Source: Pseudomonas syringae
GTDB lineage: Bacteria > Pseudomonadota > Gammaproteobacteria > Pseudomonadales > Pseudomonadaceae
DNA: 36,098 nucleotides
NCBI RefSeq assembly: GCF_001698815.1
Contig: NZ_LGSI01000038.1
Coordinates: 1-36,098, forward strand
Reading direction: 5' to 3'
In this document: positions 25,578-32,661 of the stretch, in pieces
How the letters are laid out: each line of letters begins with the position of its first letter
Numbering within the stretch: position 1 is the stretch's first letter
Made by a program: the position numbers and the translations under genes
Notes under the pieces: model-generated
What the model was told of the DNA's origin: nothing
Database searches by the model: none
The model's input: only the letters and a program-made list of their open reading frames with translations

Positions 25578-26093
25578 ATGGCAATGCAAAACACTATAAA
25601 TTCAGCAACCCTCACTCTTGATAGCTGTATAGGTAAATCTGTATCAGGAACTGCTGTTAACTCAACAAAAATTAGCGATATTGGTAGCAGCTTTGCAGAC
25701 ACACTAAAGAGCATGACGACTGAAGCGCCTCAAACATCACCAATGCGCAATACGAAAGTGACAGACTTGTATGAATGGTTGGTCGAGGGAGGCGCACAAG
25801 ATCCTGAGTGGGCCAATGAATCTGCCTTTCTGTACGGATGCGAATACATTGATACTCCGATGTTATACGTCGGCGATTGGCCAATCATAAGGATCGCGGC
25901 AACCGGAGAAATTTTCACCCCGGAAAAAGAGGCCTACTTCAAACAAATTGCTGATCTTTACCATGAGGGACGGGTAAAGCTATACGAAAACGAATTCGCC
26001 AAGGGCACGCCTCTCTCGGAAATCCTCAAGAAAATATTTGAGTACAACGACACCTTACCCGATGAATTCCGAAAAATGTCAGGATGGCTGTAA
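25578..26093 (+). CDS. Unknown protein A, sigma54-controlled (SEILxKxFExND family)
   Basis: A 171-residue protein I do not recognise. Residues 1-50 are Ser/Thr/Asn-rich and probably disordered, including SFADTLKSMTTEAP, which resembles the ILKEAT segment of the two related genes at 27281 and 27631. From about 90 it is ordered: PIIRIAATGEIFTPEKEAYF, then LSEILKKIFEYNDTLPDEF and the end KMSGWL. The last half aligns with the protein at 27631-28134. There is no signal peptide. AT-rich codon use differs from flanking genes. The gene is convergent with an FlhE-like gene. Export through a flagellar or type III route is a guess from the N-terminus only. Confidence 0.8.
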   Translation: MAMQNTINSATLTLDSCIGKSVSGTAVNSTKISDIGSSFADTLKSMTTEAPQTSPMRNTKVTDLYEWLVEGGAQDPEWANESAFLYGCEYIDTPMLYVGDWPIIRIAATGEIFTPEKEAYFKQIADLYHEGRVKLYENEFAKGTPLSEILKKIFEYNDTLPDEFRKMSGWL

Positions 26094-26114
26094 CCCTAAG
26101 CCGCGAGTGCATAG

Positions 26115-26142
26115 GCGGTGCGGGTGCATCCACTCGCACCGC
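26115..26142. terminator. Hairpin between convergent genes, module copy 1
   Basis: GCGGTGCG / CGCACCGC, 8-bp perfect stem with a 12-base loop, between protein A and the FlhE-like gene. T run is short (TCTT). Confidence 0.5.
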
Positions 26143-26161
26143 TCTTAACCTCGCCGAGGTA

Positions 26162-26580
26162 TTACCAGTTTACTGTCAAGCTTCCTTTTAAACCCCACTC
26201 AGGATTAAATGGACGCCCCCTGCTTGTCACTAAAAAGTAAAATGGCAATGCAGCATCACACGACCGAACCCGCTACTGGAGCCGGAACTCTGCAAGGAAA
26301 CATCCTTACAGATATTAGTCGCCATTTGACACAACTTAACATTGTATCCTTGACGAGACGGCGTCCAACTCCAGCTCACGCTCTTAACCTTCATACCATC
26401 TGGAGCATCAAGGCTAAAGGGAATATTGACCCGATGCGTTTCACCTGACGAATAAATATAAGGAAAATCAACCTCAGAAAAATACTGGCCAGCCATAGAA
26501 CCTTGGGAGGTCGCCAACAGCGCTATTAACGCTCCTACAGCCAACGCTTTCCGGCTAAAATTATTGTTATCAAATTTCAT
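26162..26580 (-). pseudogene. FlhE-like secreted protein, single-base frameshift
   Basis: The minus-strand frame from 26580 starts with a signal peptide (ALAVGALIALLATSQGSMA, cleavage near residue 31) and FlhE-like mature sequence (VKSVSWSWTPSRQGYNVKLC, CKDVSL with a Cys pair). After GSSSGFGRV it leaves homology and stops at 26230. One frame over, downstream DNA encodes DAALPFYFLVTS and ends GLKGSLTVNW at 26162, matching the end of the intact paralog (RPFYYELQLS, MGRITVSW). A lost G near 26256-26259 restores 139 residues, exactly the paralog length. So it is a recent frameshift, or a sequencing error. Confidence 0.8.
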
Positions 26581-26665
26581 TTTACGCTTCCTGCTTTGTC
26601 AATTCTTGAGAGCAACCTCATTCGCCGCCGCACTTGCATATCGAATGGTTAGATTCGACAAAACT

Positions 26666-26694
26666 GACGTTATTCAAAAAACAGCCTGCGTCAA
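26666..26694 (-). promoter_or_regulatory. Conserved promoter of FlhE-like gene, copy 1
   Basis: Minus-strand TTGACGC and TAACGTC flank a spacer such that TTGACG and TAACGT are 16 bases apart. The same two blocks at the same spacing precede the other FlhE-like gene (28698-28726) while the surroundings differ, so they are probably the -35 and -10. Confidence 0.6.
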
Positions 26695-26892
26695 CGCTTT
26701 TTCAATCACAAATACAACTTACGGAAACATCCCACAACCAGCTAGGAATGCTTACTCTCAAAGTAATATTTAATAAATAATTACTGCACACCGCGTCGAA
26801 TCTCATATTAACTTTCGACCAACCACTTTACGCACCGACTTATTAAAAACTCTATCTATAGTGAAGATTGGCCGCAGGGGGCAACCAATTGA

Positions 26893-26955
26893 TGGCGCGA
26901 CCTGGTCTGGGTTTGGGATCGCGGGGCTGAGGCCTTGTTGACGCAGAAGAGTTAA
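26893..26955 (+). pseudogene. Remnant of the cysZ 3' end
   Basis: The frame ending at TAA 26953-26955 reads DLVWVWDRGAEALLTQKS, matching the CysZ C-terminus [18 protein letters not shown]. It is followed by a hairpin like the true cysZ terminator. No upstream part of cysZ is left: a stop codon lies at 26890-26892. Confidence 0.8.
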
Positions 26956-26961
26956 TTAAAG

Positions 26962-26986
26962 AAGGCCCTGACAAGGGCCTTTTTTA
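26962..26986 (+). terminator. Terminator after the cysZ remnant
   Basis: AAGGCCCT GACA AGGGCCTT with a following T run, an 8-bp perfect stem. It is the counterpart of the cysZ terminator at 25336. Confidence 0.85.
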
Positions 26987-27086
26987 AATCCATGCCATTA
27001 ATTACCGAAACATAAATAAAAGACAAGTCCTACAAATAAAACTCTTACATCCTACTTAACTGAAGATAACGGCATTAATAGCCTGC

Positions 27087-27120
27087 GGCAAACATTTGCC
27101 AGCGAGGGCAATAAGTTGCC
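27087..27120. promoter_or_regulatory. Candidate upstream activator sites, module copy 2
   Basis: GGCAAA-CA-TTTGCC (27087-27100) and GGCAATAAGTTGCC (27107-27120), both palindromic, with centres 20 bases apart. They lie 114-147 bases before the sigma54 promoter, as in copy 1, shifted by about one helical turn. Confidence 0.7.
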
Positions 27121-27233
27121 TCTCAGCATACCCATACTTATTTGCAGGATGTTTGAGCAGGACTTGCATCAGAAATCGCTTCACCCCTGAAAACATTAGC
27201 CAAATATCGATAAAACTTTTCTTCGCATAGTAT

Positions 27234-27249
27234 TGGCATCGTTGTTGCT
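27234..27249 (+). promoter_or_regulatory. Sigma54 (-24/-12) promoter, module copy 2
   Basis: TGGCAT-CGTTG-TTGCT matches TGGCAC-N5-TTGCW except one base, with GG and GC exactly 12 bases apart. The ATG at 27281 lies 32 bases beyond. Confidence 0.8.
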
Positions 27250-27280
27250 ATCTCTCATTTTAAACAACAATGGAGAGATC

Positions 27281-27583
27281 ATGTACATGAACATCAATAT
27301 CCAGCCCAGTCACACAGCTGTGATTGCGAAATCAGCACCTGTGGCTCGCGGACACTTACCAGTAACGGAATCGATGCCTTTCTCGCAAATACTAAAGGAG
27401 GCAACGAGAACGGCGACCCCGATAAAACCAGAACCCGCAAGCTTGTCCCGATTGATCAAACCCCGCTCGCCTCTGGAATTGACCAGTCTTAACCCGACAA
27501 ACGTCATCCATAAGCCTCAACCCGCAGCACTGGAACGAGCAACTGAATCGCGCCTTCTGCCGTTTGCCTTGAGTGACCATTAA
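27281..27583 (+). CDS. Unknown protein B1, short relative of A/B2
   Basis: A 100-residue protein, unrecognised. It has the shared N-terminal element (MPFSQILKEATRTATPIKP, compare LQFDKILKEATASAQPRRS in B2) and a LNPTNV stretch like SNPTDA in B2, but lacks the C-terminal SEILxKxFExND part and ends LPFALSDH. So it is either a truncated duplicate of B2 or a separate short member. GGAGAG lies three bases before the ATG at 27281. It is first in a two-gene unit with B2, 47 bases upstream of it, behind a sigma54 promoter. Confidence 0.7.
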   Translation: MYMNINIQPSHTAVIAKSAPVARGHLPVTESMPFSQILKEATRTATPIKPEPASLSRLIKPRSPLELTSLNPTNVIHKPQPAALERATESRLLPFALSDH

Positions 27584-27630
27584 GCAAACTATGGTGCGAT
27601 GCACATCGGCAAGCTTTGTGAGAGAACACG

Positions 27631-28134
27631 ATGAATATCTACTCAAATAGCCAAGTAGGTTCGGTAGGCGACTCGGCTGCAACCTCAAGGCGCGATCCCG
27701 CTGCAAAACTCGCCGGGAACAGCAGTTTGCAATTCGATAAGATTCTGAAAGAAGCTACGGCTTCGGCGCAGCCCCGGAGAAGTCCTGCAGGGGCAGTTAC
27801 GAATTTAGAGATGAGAAATCGCATGTTAGAGATTGCACGATCTAACCCGACCGACGCATCGGAATTAGCATTCGGCTTCGCCCATAACTCTTTAAACATG
27901 GAGCTCCTCGATGTCTCCGACAGGCCCAATATCCGATACTCCGCAACCGGCGAACTCGTCACCTCTAAAACATCTAGATATTTTGCAGAGATCAGATCCG
28001 CCATGCAGAAGGAACGGAGCGCACTCTATCAGTCCGAACTAAAAAAGGGCACGTCCCCTTCAGAAATACTCGAAAAGATGTTTGAATTCAATGACACGAT
28101 GCCAACAAGATTTCTTGAAATGGCTGGTTGGTGA
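27631..28134 (+). CDS. Unknown protein B2, paralog of protein A
   Basis: A 167-residue protein, unrecognised. The N-terminal 60 residues are Ser/Ala-rich, likely disordered, with FDKILKEATASAQP. The ordered half has NIRYSATGELVTSKTSRYFA and then KGTSPSEILEKMFEFNDTMP and RFLEMAGW. Against protein A the C-terminal 30 residues agree at roughly two in three positions, the N-terminus hardly. No signal peptide or membrane span. GAGAGA precedes the ATG at 27631. It is convergent with the intact FlhE-like gene 45 bases on. Function unknown. Confidence 0.8.
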   Translation: MNIYSNSQVGSVGDSAATSRRDPAAKLAGNSSLQFDKILKEATASAQPRRSPAGAVTNLEMRNRMLEIARSNPTDASELAFGFAHNSLNMELLDVSDRPNIRYSATGELVTSKTSRYFAEIRSAMQKERSALYQSELKKGTSPSEILEKMFEFNDTMPTRFLEMAGW

Positions 28135-28142
28135 AGCCTGAT

Positions 28143-28171
28143 CGCGCTCAAACACCGCGTGTGTGAGCGCG
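28143..28171. terminator. Hairpin between convergent genes, module copy 2
   Basis: CGCGCTCA / TGAGCGCG, 8-bp perfect stem with a 13-base loop. It occupies the same place between B2 and the FlhE-like gene as the hairpin at 26115 in copy 1, with different sequence. Confidence 0.55.
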
Positions 28172-28179
28172 AGTCAACA

Positions 28180-28599
28180 TTACCAACTAACAGTGATACG
28201 TCCCATCTGTGCAGCTACCGGAGCCGGTCCATCCGGAGACAATTGCAACTCATAGTAAAACGGCCTACTGGCAAGTTGACCATTGAACACACGGGAGGAG
28301 CCGAGGCGAACTCTTGATAGATCTATACACCGAGTTGGTGTTTGACACAGATTAACCCTCAATCCCCTCGGCCAACCTTGCACGTTCCAATTCCAGGTTA
28401 CATTTTTAATAATCTGTCCTTCCTTTGGTCCGCCCACTGCGGGGAGGTGAGCCGTATAAACATAGCCTTTTGAATGTAACACAGGCAATCTGACCTCAGA
28501 GGTATAGCTACCCGCTGAAGCATTCTGAGAGCCAACTACAACAGTAAGAGCAATTACTGTAGACATGAGAGTACCGTTCAACTTTTTAAAGTTTTTCAT
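28180..28599 (-). CDS. FlhE-like secreted protein (intact copy)
   Basis: A 139-residue protein with a signal peptide (GTLMSTVIALTVVVGSQNAS, cleavage after ASA near residue 29). The mature part resembles FlhE: IKNVTWNWNVQGWPRGLRVN, LCQTPTRCIDLS with the conserved Cys pair, then RPFYYELQLS and the ending GRITVSW. FlhE of enterobacteria is a periplasmic protein encoded in flagellar operons; here no flagellar genes are near, and the partner appears to be protein B2, encoded convergently. AGGAAG precedes the ATG and also forms half of a 12-bp inverted repeat. Family call is from motifs only. Confidence 0.75.
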   Translation of the reverse strand: MKNFKKLNGTLMSTVIALTVVVGSQNASAGSYTSEVRLPVLHSKGYVYTAHLPAVGGPKEGQIIKNVTWNWNVQGWPRGLRVNLCQTPTRCIDLSRVRLGSSRVFNGQLASRPFYYELQLSPDGPAPVAAQMGRITVSW

Positions 28600-28605
28600 T
28601 TTTTA

Positions 28606-28713
28606 CTTCCTGAGTAATGGATAACGACTCAAGGCCTGACACTTGTCGCGGCTATGAAGTCGTGAACTATCGCTAGCGATTTGCCTTTCGATAATTCGAC
28701 GTTACTCAGGAAG
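28606..28713. repeat. 12-bp inverted repeat around the FlhE-like leader
   Basis: CTTCCTGAGTAA (28606-28617) and TTACTCAGGAAG (28702-28713) are perfect inverted repeats 84 bases apart. One arm covers the ribosome-binding site of the FlhE-like gene; the other overlaps its -10 element. It is absent from copy 1. Confidence 0.75.
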
Positions 28714-28726
28714 CAATCAGCGTCAA
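28698..28726 (-). promoter_or_regulatory. Conserved promoter of FlhE-like gene, copy 2
   Basis: TTGACGC and TAACGTC on the minus strand at the same spacing as at 26666-26694, so TTGACG and TAACGT are 16 bases apart. Confidence 0.6.
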
Positions 28727-28938
28727 CACTACAAAGTTATATAAAACCACTTAAGGAAACGTCTTACTCTCGCATCGGAATAAATGCATAGAACCGCGTA
28801 GTCCTTTGAATCAAATCACTCACGATCAAATCAATTTTTAACCCTGATAACCGCCATCCCAAGCGATCAAAACCCACCGTCACAAATCCATCATCCCACC
28901 GCCACATAACCGAAATCATCGCGGCCGACACTGGCTCT
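28727..28938. other. Intergenic stretch without recognised features
   Basis: It lies between the FlhE-like promoter and the glycosyltransferase. No convincing gene, hairpin or promoter was seen; a short minus-strand open frame here lacks a ribosome site. The base composition changes back toward GC-rich near its end. Confidence 0.5.
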
Positions 28939-30111
28939 ATGAGCACATCCATGCGTATCACCTTCATCACCGAAACCTTCGCTCCCGAAATCAATGGCGT
29001 TGCCAATACCCTGGCGCGGTTGTGTGACGGGTTGCGGGTGTTGGGCCACCGAATCGAGTTGGTGCGGCCTCGGCAGAGCCAGGATGAGGGGCCGGCGGCG
29101 GAAGATGTGGTGTTGACACGCGGCTGGCCGATTCCGGGCTATCCGGGTCTGCAATGGGGGCATTCGTCGATGCACAAGTTGCTGCGACGCTGGCAGCGGC
29201 AGCGGCCGGATGTGCTGTACATCGCCACCGAGGGTCCGCTGGGATTATCAGCGCTCAGGGCTGCGCGGCGGCTGGGGATTGCCGTGGTCAGTGGCTTTCA
29301 TACCAACTTCGCGCAATACACCCATCAATACGGCCTGGGTTGCATCGCTCGCCTGCTCACCCATTATCTGCGTTGGTTTCACAACCGCTCCCGGGTGACG
29401 CTGGTGCCCAGCATCAGTCAGAAAATGGAGCTTGAGCGGCGCGGCTTCGAGCGTATCGAGTTGCTGTCCAGAGGCGTCGACAGCCAATTGTTTCATCCTT
29501 CACGGCGTTCCCAGGCCCTGCGCGAACGCTGGGGGCTGCAAGCCGGTGACACAGCGGTGCTGCACGTGGGCAGGCTTGCACCGGAGAAAAACCTGGGGTT
29601 GCTCAAGTCGACCTTCGAAGCGCTCAAAACCCGATACCCGCGACGGCATTTGAAGTTGATTGTGGTCGGCGATGGGCCTGAGCGTGGAATGCTTGAAGAG
29701 CAAATACCCGAGGCGATTTTTTGCGGCACGCAGCGCGGTGAAGAGCTGGCGACACATTACGCGTCGGCGGATGTGTTTCTCTTTCCCAGCATGACCGAGA
29801 CGTTTGGCAATGTGGTGCTGGAAGCGCTGGCGTCGGGTCTCGGTGTCGTGGCGTACGACGAAGCGGCAGCCGGCCAGCACATTCGTCACGGCCACAACGG
29901 CGCGTTGGCGATGCCGGGGGATGAGGAAGCGTTCATTGATGCCGCCTGCTGGCTGCTCGATGACAGCGAAACCCTGCGCCGCGTGCGCCTGAACGCCCGT
30001 CAACATGCCAGTCGCCAAGGCTGGGGCGCGATCATCGATCTGTTCGAGCGCCAACTTCGCAACGCCTGCGCAGCGCCCGAGTTACTAGCCGTCCCGCACG
30101 TTCAGCGCTGA
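28939..30111 (+). CDS. Glycosyltransferase, GT4-like (family 1 fold)
   Basis: A 390-residue GT-B glycosyltransferase. The N-terminal acceptor domain starts ITFITETFAPEINGVANTLA with SGFHTNFAQYTHQYG; the donor domain has LLSRGVDSQLFHPSRRS, VGRLAPEKNLGLL and the E-x7-E element in PSMTETFGNVVLEALASGLG. It resembles enzymes that transfer mannose or glucose to lipid acceptors; the substrate is inferred only. Two starts are possible, 28939 and 28951 (MRITFITE); neither has a clear ribosome site. It is the first gene after the accessory region and faces the old yellow enzyme. Confidence 0.88.
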   Translation: MSTSMRITFITETFAPEINGVANTLARLCDGLRVLGHRIELVRPRQSQDEGPAAEDVVLTRGWPIPGYPGLQWGHSSMHKLLRRWQRQRPDVLYIATEGPLGLSALRAARRLGIAVVSGFHTNFAQYTHQYGLGCIARLLTHYLRWFHNRSRVTLVPSISQKMELERRGFERIELLSRGVDSQLFHPSRRSQALRERWGLQAGDTAVLHVGRLAPEKNLGLLKSTFEALKTRYPRRHLKLIVVGDGPERGMLEEQIPEAIFCGTQRGEELATHYASADVFLFPSMTETFGNVVLEALASGLGVVAYDEAAAGQHIRHGHNGALAMPGDEEAFIDAACWLLDDSETLRRVRLNARQHASRQGWGAIIDLFERQLRNACAAPELLAVPHVQR

Positions 30112-30151
30112 CGTTACCCGCGCACATCCGGCCGCGTGGCGAACGTCAGCG
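30106..30151. terminator. Hairpin between glycosyltransferase and old yellow enzyme genes
   Basis: CGCTGACGTT / AACGTCAGCG, 10-bp perfect stem around 26 bases, between convergent genes; the stem begins inside the glycosyltransferase stop region. No T run. Confidence 0.4.
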
Positions 30152-30157
30152 ATCTGC

Positions 30158-31261
30158 TCAGACCAGCGTGGTCAGCGCCTCGCGACTGAACGGCAGGATG
30201 TCCTGCTCGCGGCCGTCACGCACTTTCACGGCCCAGTCAGGGTCAACCAACAAGGCGCGGCCCACTGCCACTAGATCAAACTCGTCGTCACCCAGTCGCT
30301 GCAAGAGATTTTCCAGACTCGCCGGCTGCGCGATCTTGTCGGTGTTGACCATAAATTGCAGGAACTCGCCATCAAGCCCGACACTGCCAACAGTGATCGT
30401 TGGCTTGCCTGTGAGTTTGCGGGTCCAGCCGGCGAGATTGAGATCAGAACCTTCAAACTCGGGCTCCCAGAAACGGCGTGTCGAACAGTGGAAAATATCC
30501 ACGCCCGCGTCGGACAGCGGCTTGAGGAATTCCGCCAAAGCTTCGGGCGTCTGCACCAGACGTGCACTGTAATCCTGCTGCTTCCACTGGGAAAAACGGA
30601 AGATGATCGGATAGTCGCTTCCTACAGCCGCGCGCACGGCCTCGATCAGTTCGACGGCGAAACGCGAGCGATTGGCCAGGCTGCCGCCGTACTCATCGGT
30701 GCGCTGGTTGGTCCCTTCCCAAAAGAACTGATCCACCAGATAACCATGAGCGCCGTGGATTTCCACGCCATCCATGCCAATGGCCTGCGCATCTTTGGCG
30801 GCCTGGGCGAATGCGCCGATCACCTCGTCGATGTCCTGTTTGGTCATGCCGTGAACCACGACATTGCCATCCTTGAGTTTTTCCATCGGACCGTACGCCG
30901 GAACGCTGCCATCCGGTTCAGTGCCCAAGCGGCGAACAGCGCCCACATGCCAGAGTTGCGGAACGATCTTGCCGCCTTCGGCATGCACCGCTTCGACCAC
31001 TTTCTTCCAGCCGGCCAAAGGAGCTTCACCAAAAAACTGCGGCACATTCGGGTAGCCGTTGGAGGCCTTGTGGTTGATGGTTGTGCCTTCGGTAATGATC
31101 AAGCCAACGCCTGCAGCAGCACGACGGCGGTAGTATTCGATCACCTTGGAGTTGGGCACGTGGCCGGGGGAAAAGGAGCGCGTCATCGGCGCCATGACAA
31201 CCCGCGACGACAAACTCAAGCTGCCTAACTGAAAGGGTTTGAACAGGGCTTTTACGGGCAT
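30158..31261 (-). CDS. Old yellow enzyme-family NADH:flavin oxidoreductase
   Basis: A 367-residue FMN-dependent ene-reductase. Motifs: LSSRVVMAPMTRSFSPGHVP at the N-terminus, FGEAPLAGWKKVVEAVHAEG, PQLWHVGAVRR, VEIHGAHGYLVDQFFWEGTN with the substrate-binding His residues, and the end DLVAVGRALLVDPDWAVKV. It would reduce activated alkenes or nitro compounds using NAD(P)H. The ATG at 31261 has GAGGAC eight bases upstream and matches the family; the frame is open to 31339 but without support. Confidence 0.92.
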   Translation of the reverse strand: MPVKALFKPFQLGSLSLSSRVVMAPMTRSFSPGHVPNSKVIEYYRRRAAAGVGLIITEGTTINHKASNGYPNVPQFFGEAPLAGWKKVVEAVHAEGGKIVPQLWHVGAVRRLGTEPDGSVPAYGPMEKLKDGNVVVHGMTKQDIDEVIGAFAQAAKDAQAIGMDGVEIHGAHGYLVDQFFWEGTNQRTDEYGGSLANRSRFAVELIEAVRAAVGSDYPIIFRFSQWKQQDYSARLVQTPEALAEFLKPLSDAGVDIFHCSTRRFWEPEFEGSDLNLAGWTRKLTGKPTITVGSVGLDGEFLQFMVNTDKIAQPASLENLLQRLGDDEFDLVAVGRALLVDPDWAVKVRDGREQDILPFSREALTTLV

Positions 31262-31485
31262 GCAAATGTCCTCAGACGAATGAATGGTCTCCAGACGTCG
31301 CGTGATTCGGACTATCTGTGGAAACGCAGGCGCTGACATAGAGCGGCGTCTAGCATAGAGCCGTCCAGGAGCGGCAGCCCATTACTATTGATCTGAGTGA
31401 TTGTGCAACAGAAGGGTCAGGACAGACCCTGAGACAGGAACAATCGGCCGGGTAAACGAAGCTGCCACCCGGCGAGGCGCTTGAG

Positions 31486-31968
31486 TCAGACCAGGGCTTT
31501 TTCAATCGCAGTGATGACCGCAGGATCATCCGGTGCGGTGCGAGGCGAGAAACGTGCAAGCACGCGGCCATCCTTGCCCACCAGGAATTTTTCGAAGTTC
31601 CAGGTGATGTCGCCCGGAAACTCCGCACCTTCACCCGCCAACAGACGATACAGCGAATGACGATGCTGACCATTGACTTCAAGCTTGTCAGCCAAGGGGA
31701 ACGTCACGCCATAGTTGAGGCTGCAGAATTCCTGAATCTCCTGCTGGGTGCCCGGTTCCTGGCCCGCAAACTGGTTGCAGGGCAAGCCCAGCACACTGAA
31801 GCCTTTATCCTTGTACTGCTGATAGAGGTTCTCGAGCGCCGCATATTGAGGCGTCAAACCGCATTTGGAAGCCACATTGACGACCAGAACCACTCGCCCC
31901 TTGAACGGCGAGAGCGGCAGTTCCTGGCCATCCAGAGCTTTCAGTTTCAAGTCGTGAAAAGCACTCAT
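31486..31968 (-). CDS. Glutathione peroxidase (thiol-dependent)
   Basis: A 160-residue peroxidase of the Gpx fold. The peroxidatic Cys is in NVASKCGLTPQY (near residue 36), with LGLPCNQFAGQEPG holding a second Cys and the catalytic Gln, and TWNFEKFLVGKDG with the Trp/Asn pair. It reduces peroxides with thioredoxin or glutathione. A 116-base gap separates it from the slyD-like gene on the same strand, the order seen at PA0838-PA0837 of P. aeruginosa. Confidence 0.93.
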   Translation of the reverse strand: MSAFHDLKLKALDGQELPLSPFKGRVVLVVNVASKCGLTPQYAALENLYQQYKDKGFSVLGLPCNQFAGQEPGTQQEIQEFCSLNYGVTFPLADKLEVNGQHRHSLYRLLAGEGAEFPGDITWNFEKFLVGKDGRVLARFSPRTAPDDPAVITAIEKALV

Positions 31969-32084
31969 GACAACTTCCTTATGACAGCGGACTAAAAAGG
32001 CGCCTCACCAGGCGGCACAGAACATGATGTTCTCGCTGAACCTGCCAAAGCGCCTTGCCAGCTTTGTGAGCTTAGCAGCACAAA

Positions 32085-32570
32085 TCAGTGGTGATGGCCG
32101 CCTTCGCCATGCACGTGACCGTGAGCGACTTCTTCCTGACTGGCGTCACGGATATCAACGATCTTGACGTCGAAGTTCAGACGCTGGCCAGCCAACGGAT
32201 GGTTGCCGTCAACGGTGACATCGTCGCCATCCAAGTCGCGAATGGTCACGATCTGCATGCTGCCGTCCGGGCCGGAGGCATGGAACTGCATGCCGACTTC
32301 AAGTTCGTCGACGCCTTCAAACATGCTGCGGCTCAGAGTGCTGACCAGTTCTGCGGAGTATTCGCCGTAGGCGTCTTCCGGTTCGATGGATACTTTCAGT
32401 TCGTCACCGACGTTTTTGCCATCCAGAGCCTTTTCCAGGCCCGGAATGATATTACCTGCACCTTGCAGGTAGACCAGCGGCGCGCCACCGGCGGAGCTGT
32501 CGATGACCTCACCAGCGTCGTTGGTCAGGGTATAGTCGATGGAGACAGCCTTATTGGCGGCGATCGGCAT
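32085..32570 (-). CDS. slyD: FKBP-type peptidyl-prolyl isomerase, SlyD-like
   Basis: A 161-residue folding helper. FKBP core: VSIDYTLTNDAGEVIDSS, PLVYLQGAGNIIPGLEKALD, VSIEPEDAYGEYSAELV; the insert-in-flap domain follows (QFHASGPDGSMQIVTI, VDGNHPLAGQRLNFDVKIVD). The C-terminal tail HGHVHGEGGHHH is a metal-binding histidine cluster as in SlyD, though shorter. ATG at 32570 gives the family length; the open frame further upstream lies across the next gene's promoter region. Ribosome site upstream is poor. Confidence 0.9.
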   Translation of the reverse strand: MPIAANKAVSIDYTLTNDAGEVIDSSAGGAPLVYLQGAGNIIPGLEKALDGKNVGDELKVSIEPEDAYGEYSAELVSTLSRSMFEGVDELEVGMQFHASGPDGSMQIVTIRDLDGDDVTVDGNHPLAGQRLNFDVKIVDIRDASQEEVAHGHVHGEGGHHH

Positions 32571-32661
32571 GAGGGCAAGACCTTTGCTTAAGATTGAAGA
32601 ACGAGCAAGTTTAACCAAGCAATCGCTCGAAAGCGAACGCAACTCTGACGGACGGCCCATA

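Larger units (their letters stand above)
26581..27280. other. 700-base intergenic region of the duplicated module
   Basis: No credible gene. In order it holds the FlhE-like promoter (26666-26694), a plain AT-rich stretch, a cysZ 3' remnant (26893-26955), a terminator (26962-26986), an AT-rich stretch with nothing recognised (27000-27080), candidate activator palindromes (27087-27120) and a sigma54 promoter (27234-27249). Confidence 0.75.

Noticed and set aside
26564..26773. A 69-codon plus-strand frame beside the first FlhE-like gene
   Set aside because: It overlaps the FlhE-like start and promoter, with no ribosome site and no conserved features in the second module copy.
27601..27625. A possible further sigma54 promoter before B2 (TGGTGCGATGCACATC)
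   Set aside because: It lacks the TTGC -12 element; B2 is better explained as second gene behind B1.
28764..29006. An 80-codon minus-strand frame before the glycosyltransferase
   Set aside because: No ribosome site, overlaps the start of a clear gene, no recognisable motif.
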